In this document: positions 58,041-64,000 of the stretch, one piece after another | Numbering within the stretch: position 1 is the first letter of the stretch | Layout of the letters: each line of letters starts with the position of its first letter | Assembly (NCBI RefSeq): GCF_022524485.1 | Contig: NZ_JAKXMK010000029.1 | Coordinates: 62,001-126,000 of the forward strand | DNA: 64,000 nucleotides | Direction: 5' to 3' | Origin: Pseudonocardia alaniniphila | Lineage (GTDB): Bacteria; Actinomycetota; Actinomycetes; Mycobacteriales; Pseudonocardiaceae | Program-made: the position numbers and the translations under genes | The notes under the pieces: model-generated | Seen by the model: the letters and a program-made list of their open reading frames with translations, nothing else | Database searches by the model: none | Told to the model about the DNA's origin: nothing

Positions 58041-58544
58041 TCAGACCTTCTCGGGGTCTGTCTCGGAGAAGGCCTCCCGGAGCTTCGCCTCCTGGTCGGC
58101 CGACAGGTTCGTGCTGATGAGTTCGGCACGGGTGCCATGGAAGGCATCGACGACACGGTCCGTGACGGCGTCCTGGGTCATCGCGAACAGGGCGGACGTA
58201 CCGGGAGTGACCTTGTCGCGCACCTTCTTGATGAAGTCGTCGTCGATGCCCACGTCGGTGAGGGAACCGGCCAACGCCCCCACAGCGGCACCGACGGCGA
58301 GGCCGAGCAGCGGCACGAAGAAGATGAGGCCGAACAACAGACCCCAGAAACTACCGCCGAGCGCGCCTGCGCCGGTGAGGTTGTGCAACTGCTGCGTCCG
58401 TGGCTTCTTCCGATCGGCGGGCCAGGTCACCACCGCCGCGTCCACCACACGGATCAGCTCCTGCTTCTGCAGCCGTTCGAGTGTGGTGAGCGCGTTCTGC
58501 GCACCGTCCCCCGTGTCGAACTTCCACACCGTCAGCGTCGCCAT
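58041..58544 (-). CDS. DUF1269-domain membrane protein
   Basis: A 167-aa protein: MATLTVWKFDTGDGAQNALT, TLERLQKQELIRVVDAAVVT, then a glycine-rich double helix region GGSFWGLLFGLIFFVPLLGL with AVGAAVGALAGSLTDVGIDD, and DFIKKVRDKVTPGTSALFAM. This is the DUF1269 fold, frequently stress-induced. ATG 58544 starts the natural N-terminus; the frame upstream is a shadow. It is next in a row of minus-strand stress genes. Confidence 0.9.
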   Translation of the reverse strand: MATLTVWKFDTGDGAQNALTTLERLQKQELIRVVDAAVVTWPADRKKPRTQQLHNLTGAGALGGSFWGLLFGLIFFVPLLGLAVGAAVGALAGSLTDVGIDDDFIKKVRDKVTPGTSALFAMTQDAVTDRVVDAFHGTRAELISTNLSADQEAKLREAFSETDPEKV

Positions 58545-58638
58545 GTGGGGCCCTCCTCGTGAGCGATCGGTCGCGGCGACTCTGCGGACCGCGGACCGCG
58601 CGGGCATCACCCCGCCGGGGTGAAGGTCCACGCGTTCG

Positions 58639-58881
58639 CTATCCCGGCCGCTCCACGTCCCGCGGCTCGTCCTCCCGGTTGGCGTCGAGCCGCTGCATCG
58701 ACACCACCTGCAGACCGAGTGACTGGATCAGTGCCAGCACGGAGTGCATCTCCGCGTCGTCGACCGTGCCGGTGAGGACGGTCTGCGCCGGCACCTCCAC
58801 CACGTCCATCCCGGCGAAGGCGTCCCGGGCGCGCTCCGACAACCGCCCCGCCAGACGGAACTCGTAGCGTCGTCCCGGCAC
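58639..58881 (-). CDS. Hypothetical 80-aa protein
   Basis: An 80-aa protein: YEFRLAGRLSERARDAFAGM, DVVEVPAQTVLTGTVDDAEM and HSVLALIQSLGLQVVSMQRL, a small alpha-beta fold common in actinomycetes and usually left unnamed. The GTG at 58881 follows GGGAGGAGGCCTGCC. Upstream frame is shadow. Situated between the DUF1269 gene and the LAL regulator. Function unknown. Confidence 0.8.
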   Translation of the reverse strand: MPGRRYEFRLAGRLSERARDAFAGMDVVEVPAQTVLTGTVDDAEMHSVLALIQSLGLQVVSMQRLDANREDEPRDVERPG

Positions 58882-58990
58882 GGCAGGCCTCCTCCCACTC
58901 GCACCGGCCGACACACCGGCGAGAGCCGAACCACGACAACGATCGTCCCGTCGGTGCGCCGCGTCCTCCCCCGGCGCAGGTGATTCCCCG

Positions 58991-61639
58991 TCAGGGCAGA
59001 AGCCCGCGCTCGGACGCCCGCTGCACCGCCTCCCGCCGGGTGGAGACACCGAGCTTGGCGTAGATCGAGCGGATGTGGCTCTTGACGGTGTTCACCGAGA
59101 CGGTCAGCTCGGAGGCGATCTCACCGGCGCCGCGCAAAGACGGCAGCAGCGCGAGCACCACGAGCTCGCGTTCGCTGAGCACAGCGGCCGGTTCGGCGCA
59201 CACCATCAGCGTGGCGAGCCGCGCTTCGAGCTCCGGTGATCCGGTGGGCCTGCCGCGGTCGGCCAGCAACTGGCGGGTCCGTGGCCCGGCGAGGGCGAAC
59301 GGCCGGACGACCCCGATCGTGCCGGCCGCGGCGAGGGCCGCATCGAGCGCCCCGCGTGCCTCGGCGTCGTCACCGCTCTCCAGCGCCGACTCGACGTCGA
59401 GCAGGTGGATCTCGAGCAGGGTGTGGGCCAGCAGAACAGGCACGGCGCCGGCGCGCACCGGGTCGACGGTGGCCCGTGCGATCTCGTACCGGCCGGTGAT
59501 CATTTCCGTCCAGGCGTGCAGCAGCAACACCTCGCCGGTCGGGCCGATACGGGATTCGAGCCAGTGCTGGATCTCAGCGGCGACCGGGGTGTTGCCCTGC
59601 AGCAACGCCGTCCGGTGCTCGATGACGCCCAGCGCGGCGCGGAGCACCCGCGGTGCCGGTGCGCCGCCCAGCTCACGCCGTGCCGCCCGCATCTCGGCGG
59701 CTCCGCGGTCGCGTTCGCCCTCGTCGGCGAGGGCAGCGCCGTGCACGGTACGCAGTGCGTACGCGGCCTCCGGCGTGATCGGGTCCGATGCCGCGAGGGC
59801 CGTCTCGGCACGGGCCCGTGCTCCGGCAGCGTCGCCCTCGAGCAGGTCGGCGTAGGCGAGCATCCCGGTGGCGCAGGCGGACCAGCGCGACGGGTGCAGG
59901 TTGTGGCGCAGCGCCGCCGCGGCAGCCCTCCCGGCCGCGGCCACCATGCCGCGGTGGTCGCGCCGCAGCGCTGCCACGGCCGCGGCGAGTGTGCTGCTCT
60001 GCACCTCGACCCGGCCGAGGTCGTGGGTCGTCGCGAGGATCGTGCACTCCGCCAGCTCGGCGACCGCGACGTCGAGGTCCCCGTGGCCGTCCGGGGACAG
60101 CTCGGCCGCAGCGCGGCTGAGGTGCAGCAGCGCCGTGAGCTCCGGCCGGACGTCGGGCGACCCGTCGCCGGGCACGGGTGGCGCGGCCACGTCATGGGTG
60201 GGGATGCCGGGCGCGAGCAGCTCGGCGGTGCTGCGCAGGACCTCGAGCTCGCGATCGGCCGTTGCGGGCCAGGTCAGCCGGGCGTGCTGCAGATCGACGG
60301 CGGCCGCCGCGAACGCGCGCTCCTCGAGGTGGGCGATCGCCGAGACCAGGGCGAGCCATGGGTCGGCTGCCCGGGCCGTCGGGCCGACGGCGGTCAGCGC
60401 GCGGCGCAGCGGCGTCAGGTCGGCGCTCGCGAGCAAGGGCACCGCGGAGCGGAGCAGCTGGGCGAGCTGCTTCTCGTCGCCGGCGCGTTCCGCGTGACGG
60501 AGCGCGTGGACGTGTTCGCCGCGTTCCGCCCACCACCAGGCCGCCACCGTCTGCAGCCGTTGGTGCAGGCCGGGCCGGTGCCGATGCAGGCTCGCGCGCA
60601 GGTACGACCGGAGCAAGGCGTGAATGCGGTGCTCACCCGGCCCCGCCCGCTCCACGAGCGCCGTCTCCCGCCCCATCTCGTCGAGCAGGCGCCCGGCGTC
60701 CGGCCGGTCCGAGAGCGCGACGGCCAGTGCGGTCGGCAGCACGGAGCACACGCTGACCGCGCGCAGGAAGTCCTGGGCGTCGTCGGCCAGACCGGAGAGG
60801 ATCTCGCCGGTCAGGTAGTCGGCGATGGACCGCTCGTCGCCGGAGAACTGCAGCAGGAACGCCGCGGGATCCTCGCTGCGCCGCAGGGCCAGCGCCGCGA
60901 GCCGCAGTGCGGCCACCCAGCCGTCGGTGCGCGCATGCAGGAGCGCTACCTCGACCGGATCGAGGTCCAGGCCGGCGCTCTGCAACAGCGTCACCGTGTC
61001 CGGCACGTCGAACCGCAACTGCTCGGCGCGGATCTCGTGCAGCCGCCCCTCCCGCCGGAGCCGCGGCAGCGCGAGCGGCGGGTCCACCCGGCTCGAGAGC
61101 ACCAGGCGAAGGCCCGCGGGGCGGCGGGCGACCAGCCGGCCGAGCTCGCGCAGCTGCCGTGGAGCGGTGAGCTCTTGCAGGTCGTCGAGAACCAGCCGGA
61201 CCGGCGGGTCGACGCCGTCGAGAGCATCGCCCAGCCAGTCGAGCACGTCGCCGTCCGGGATCTCGTGGCCGGGACCGCTGCCCTGGACCGCGTGCCGGAC
61301 GGCGCTGTCCGCGGGCACCGACGGGAGGGCGGCGAGCGCGGTGAGAACGGCCGGCCACAACCGGCCCGGATCGTCGTCGTCGGCGTCGACCGACACCCAT
61401 GCGGTGTCGGGGAGCGCCCGGCTGCGCACCCAGTCGGCGAGCAGGAGCGTCTTGCCGTAGCCGGCGGGGGCGCTCACCACGACCAGCTGCGCGGCGCCGG
61501 CGGCGTCGAGCCGGTCGCGCAGCGCGGGCCGGGGGACGAACTCGGCTGGCAGTTCGGGCACCGTGGTCTTGCCGCCCGGGATCCGCGCCGCATGGCCGCG
61601 GGCGCCTCGGGTCGTGCCGGTCGGTGAGTGCCCGATCAC
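58991..61639 (-). CDS. LAL-type LuxR-family regulator (large ATP-binding)
   Basis: An 882-aa regulator. Walker A SAPAGYGKTLLLADWV is near residue 55, a Walker B-like segment VRLVLDDLQEL follows, then a long alpha-helical TPR-like region, and the C-terminal HTH (LSERELVVLALLPSLRGAGE, IASELTVSVNTVKSHIRSIY, AKLGVSTRREAVQRASE). MalT-like proteins of this group are ATP- and ligand-activated transcription activators. The GTG start at 61639 overlaps the stop of a second LAL gene (GTGA), so the pair is co-translated. Confidence 0.93.
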   Translation of the reverse strand: MIGHSPTGTTRGARGHAARIPGGKTTVPELPAEFVPRPALRDRLDAAGAAQLVVVSAPAGYGKTLLLADWVRSRALPDTAWVSVDADDDDPGRLWPAVLTALAALPSVPADSAVRHAVQGSGPGHEIPDGDVLDWLGDALDGVDPPVRLVLDDLQELTAPRQLRELGRLVARRPAGLRLVLSSRVDPPLALPRLRREGRLHEIRAEQLRFDVPDTVTLLQSAGLDLDPVEVALLHARTDGWVAALRLAALALRRSEDPAAFLLQFSGDERSIADYLTGEILSGLADDAQDFLRAVSVCSVLPTALAVALSDRPDAGRLLDEMGRETALVERAGPGEHRIHALLRSYLRASLHRHRPGLHQRLQTVAAWWWAERGEHVHALRHAERAGDEKQLAQLLRSAVPLLASADLTPLRRALTAVGPTARAADPWLALVSAIAHLEERAFAAAAVDLQHARLTWPATADRELEVLRSTAELLAPGIPTHDVAAPPVPGDGSPDVRPELTALLHLSRAAAELSPDGHGDLDVAVAELAECTILATTHDLGRVEVQSSTLAAAVAALRRDHRGMVAAAGRAAAAALRHNLHPSRWSACATGMLAYADLLEGDAAGARARAETALAASDPITPEAAYALRTVHGAALADEGERDRGAAEMRAARRELGGAPAPRVLRAALGVIEHRTALLQGNTPVAAEIQHWLESRIGPTGEVLLLHAWTEMITGRYEIARATVDPVRAGAVPVLLAHTLLEIHLLDVESALESGDDAEARGALDAALAAAGTIGVVRPFALAGPRTRQLLADRGRPTGSPELEARLATLMVCAEPAAVLSERELVVLALLPSLRGAGEIASELTVSVNTVKSHIRSIYAKLGVSTRREAVQRASERGLLP

Positions 61640-64000
61640 GTGAGCAGGCCCTGTTCGTGGGCGGTGAGGACCGCGGTACGGCGGCTGCTCACGCCGAGCT
61701 TGCCGTAGATCGCCCGGACGTGGCTCTTGATGGTGTTGAGCGAGACGTCGAGATCGTCGGCGATCTCGTCGAGGTTGTGCAGGGACGGCAGGCGGGCCAG
61801 CACCTCGCGCTCACGTGCGCTCAGTTCGGCCGCCGGGTGTGGTGCGCTGTCGCGGCCGGCGGCGAGCGCGCGCACGGCGAAGGCCCCGCGGTCCTCCGTC
61901 CCACCGAGCTGGTCGACGAGCACCGCGCGCAGCTCGGGGCCGACCAGGGCGAAGGGGCGCAGCGCGTCCTGCGGCTCGGCGAGCTCCAGCGCCGTCTGCA
62001 CCGCGTGCCGGGCGGCGGATCGCTCGTCCGTCGCGATCGCCGCCCGGGCCACGACCAGCCATGCCTCGACGATCGTGTACGGCAGCAGCGACGGGATCCG
62101 CCCGTCCAGCACCGGCTCGACCGCGCTCCGCAGCACGTTCGGTGCGGCAGCACCCGTTCCCGATGCGGCCTCCGACCAGGCGCGCATGACGGCGAGCTCC
62201 CCGCACGCGGGGCTGCGGGCCGCGAGCCAGCCCGCGGTGGTGAGGGCGGCCGTCGCGTGGCCGAGCAGGAGTGCGGCACGGTGTTCGAGGACCGCGGCAG
62301 TCGCGGCGAGCGGGGCCGGGACCGGGTCCTCGCCGAGCTCGGTGCGGGCGTGCTGCAGCTCCATCAACCCCGCGGTCCGGTCGCCGGTGTCGGCGAGCGC
62401 CGCGCCCCGTGCGGTGCGCATCGCGAACCGGACCACCGGGTCGATATCGTCGGGCGCCCCGCGTAGGCCGTCGGCGGTGGCCTGCAGGGCGACGGTGGGG
62501 CGGGCCCGCAGCACTGCCGCGTGCGCGCGCACCGCCTGTGCCGCCGTGGCCCACGCCGAGCAGTCCCCGTGCCGGGCCGCCGCTTCGCTGTCGACGGCTT
62601 CGGTGGCGGCGGTCTCGGCGGCCGGCAGGTCGCCCAGTACGCACGCCGACACCCCGATGAGGGTGAGGCAGTGCACCTCGAGCAGATGCAGGCGCTGGTC
62701 CCGGGCGAGCTGCAGCGACGCCTCCAGCTCCGCCTGCCCGGCCAGGACCACCCCGGTGGCGAGGTACGCGACCGCCCGGCCGGCGAGCGTCCACGCCGCC
62801 AGAACGGGGTCGGCCGGCGTGGGCTCCTCCGGCGAGGGCACGGGGCCGATCCCGGCGAGCCGCTCCGCCGCGCGGTGGAGGACCGTCAGGTCGGCGCCGA
62901 CCTGGTCGCCGTCGTCGGGCGGCTTCCGCGAACGACGCAGCGCGGCTCGGGCGGCGACGCGATTGCCGTGTCCGAGGTGCAGCAGCGCGCCGACCAGCGC
63001 CGCCCGCGGGTCCGCGCCGGCGCCCTCGGCCAGGGTGCCCGCCGCATCGAGCGCGTGGCGCAGCACTGTGTGATCGCCGCGCGCCGCCAGTTCCGCTGCC
63101 GAGTGCTGCAGCAGGCGGGCGATGCGGCCGGCGTCACCGGCGTCCACGGCGTGCCGGAGGGCCACCGATGACCTGCCGTGATCCGCCGACCACTCGGCGG
63201 CGCGGCCGTGCAGCCGGATCCGCGCGCCGGGAGTGCACCGCTCCAGGTCGGCGAGCAGGTAGGAGCGCAGCAGTTCCTGGGTGCGGTATCCGCCGTTCCG
63301 ATCCACCCCATGGCCGTCGGTCCGGACGACGAGACCCGTGTCTCGCTCGAGACGATCGAGGACGGCGGGGGCGTCGTCCCGCCCGGACAGCTCGATGGCG
63401 AGCTCGGCCGGCAGGACGTCGCAGATGCTCGTCCGGCGCAGTAGCTCCCGCTCGTCCTCCGGGATCTGCGACAGCACCTCGCCGACCAGGTACTCGGCCA
63501 CCGGCTGCGCGTCCCCGGAGAAATCGGCGAGGAACGCGTCGGGATCGGGATGCCCGCGCAGCGCGAGTGCCGCCAGCTGCAGGCCCGTCGCCCACCCACC
63601 GGTACGGGCGTGCAGCAGCCCGGCCTGTGGCGGCGTCAGGCGCAGCCCGCAGCGCGCGAGCAGCGCCGCGGTCTCGTCGGGGGAGAACCTCAGCTGCTCC
63701 GCCCGTAGCTCGCACAGCCGCTCCTCCAGCCGGAGGCGGGCCACCGGGAGCGCGGGATCCACCCGGCCCGCGAGCACCAGCCGCAGCCCGCTGCGGGTGG
63801 CGCGCACGAGCGTCTGCAGGCCGTGCCGGACCTCCGGCGCGCGCAGGTGGTGAGTGCCGTCGAGGACGAGCTGGACACGCACGGGCAGGGTGTCGAGGCC
63901 GTCGAGGAGGTCGTCGAGGAAGTCCAGCCCGACGGTCGTGCGGGAGGGGACCAGCCGGCACAACCGGCTCGACGGGGGGACGGCAGGGCAGGAGCGCAGT
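61636..64000 (-). CDS. Second LAL-type LuxR-family regulator, 5' end beyond the window
   Basis: At least 788 residues of a paralogue of the preceding protein; the frame is open to the window end, so the start and probably the Walker A motif are outside. Visible parts are RVQLVLDGTHHLRAP (Walker B-like), LRLVLAGRVDPALPVARLRL, LQLAALALRGHPDPDAFLAD, helical repeats, and the C-terminal HTH (LSAREREVLARLPSLHNLDE, IADDLDVSLNTIKSHVRAIY, GKLGVSSRRTAVLTAHE). Its TGA overlaps the next LAL start by GTGA. Two tandem homologues suggest hetero-oligomers or duplicated sensing. Confidence 0.92.
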   Translation of the reverse strand, partial: LRSCPAVPPSSRLCRLVPSRTTVGLDFLDDLLDGLDTLPVRVQLVLDGTHHLRAPEVRHGLQTLVRATRSGLRLVLAGRVDPALPVARLRLEERLCELRAEQLRFSPDETAALLARCGLRLTPPQAGLLHARTGGWATGLQLAALALRGHPDPDAFLADFSGDAQPVAEYLVGEVLSQIPEDERELLRRTSICDVLPAELAIELSGRDDAPAVLDRLERDTGLVVRTDGHGVDRNGGYRTQELLRSYLLADLERCTPGARIRLHGRAAEWSADHGRSSVALRHAVDAGDAGRIARLLQHSAAELAARGDHTVLRHALDAAGTLAEGAGADPRAALVGALLHLGHGNRVAARAALRRSRKPPDDGDQVGADLTVLHRAAERLAGIGPVPSPEEPTPADPVLAAWTLAGRAVAYLATGVVLAGQAELEASLQLARDQRLHLLEVHCLTLIGVSACVLGDLPAAETAATEAVDSEAAARHGDCSAWATAAQAVRAHAAVLRARPTVALQATADGLRGAPDDIDPVVRFAMRTARGAALADTGDRTAGLMELQHARTELGEDPVPAPLAATAAVLEHRAALLLGHATAALTTAGWLAARSPACGELAVMRAWSEAASGTGAAAPNVLRSAVEPVLDGRIPSLLPYTIVEAWLVVARAAIATDERSAARHAVQTALELAEPQDALRPFALVGPELRAVLVDQLGGTEDRGAFAVRALAAGRDSAPHPAAELSAREREVLARLPSLHNLDEIADDLDVSLNTIKSHVRAIYGKLGVSSRRTAVLTAHEQGLLT

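Noticed and set aside
59405..61627. 740-aa plus-strand open frame
   Set aside because: Antisense to the LAL regulator, no motif, composition typical of a mirror frame.
1..64000. tRNA, rRNA and CRISPR signals
   Set aside because: No TTCGA-type T-loop with flanking acceptor pairing, no rRNA-like conserved blocks, and no regular repeat-spacer array were seen.

Overview
The window is about 70% G+C with dense, strongly GC3-biased coding on both strands, many GTG starts and 1-4 bp start/stop overlaps. It carries an Lsr2-type nucleoid protein, a DosS-like GAF kinase, large ATP-binding LuxR (LAL) regulators, an LLM flavin oxidoreductase, an Acg-like nitroreductase, and DUF2795, DUF1996 and DUF1269 proteins. 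This points to a GC-rich actinomycete, most likely of the Pseudonocardiaceae (Pseudonocardia or a relative). It is chromosomal accessory or catabolic sequence. I saw no tRNA, rRNA, CRISPR array or intact transposase.

Layout. 1-2437: sulfonate/nitrate-type ABC importer (ATPase partial, lipoprotein SBP, permease). 2485-7363: Asp-nucleophile hydrolase, RHH plus Clp-N protein, GMC oxidoreductase, SDR, SRPBCC protein. 7405-13425: a cache-domain protein and GntR regulator diverge from a coupled operon of Fe-S oxidoreductase, FAD oxidase, 95-aa protein and LLM flavoenzyme. 13561-21218: PASTA protein, two-domain hydrolase fusion, Cys-rich small protein, DUF2795, Pcm, a low-complexity protein, DMT transporter, MarR/VOC pair, esterase. 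21396-25228: an XRE regulator coupled to a micro-ORF, then a gene graveyard with remnants of an NRPS adenylation domain and a LAL regulator. 25229-29239: Lsr2, then hydrolase, TetR and GMC genes sharing a 20-bp operator. 29480-36856: membrane protein, MFS/LysR pair, FAD monooxygenase/TetR pair, LysE exporter, N-truncated DJ-1 protein. 37148-42004: dormancy-type (DosR-like) minus-strand cluster of USP, CBS, DosS-like kinase, PPOX and Acg-like nitroreductase. 42161-46261: amino-acid/amide uptake and hydrolysis operon with a fused permease-ATPase. 46729-53513: truncated MHS-like protein, SDR/LysR, VapC remnant, AsnC/HPPD pair, TetR/SDR pair, truncated alcohol dehydrogenase. 53718-64000: DUF1996 lipoprotein, ECF sigma/anti-sigma pair, then a minus-strand stress and membrane cluster ending in two overlapping LAL regulators.

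Working together. The window is organised as small regulator-plus-enzyme modules, several with palindromic operators visible by eye (MarR/VOC, TetR/monooxygenase, TetR/SDR, the TetR regulon at 25.8-29.4 kb, GntR/Fe-S operon). The least explained items are the Fe-S/FAD/95-aa/LLM operon, the TGATG-linked micro-ORF chain before the potassium channel, the hydrolase fusion with an unrecognised C-terminal half, and the permease-ATPase fusion with a pentapeptide-repeat linker. All assignments come from reading translated motifs; no database search was run.
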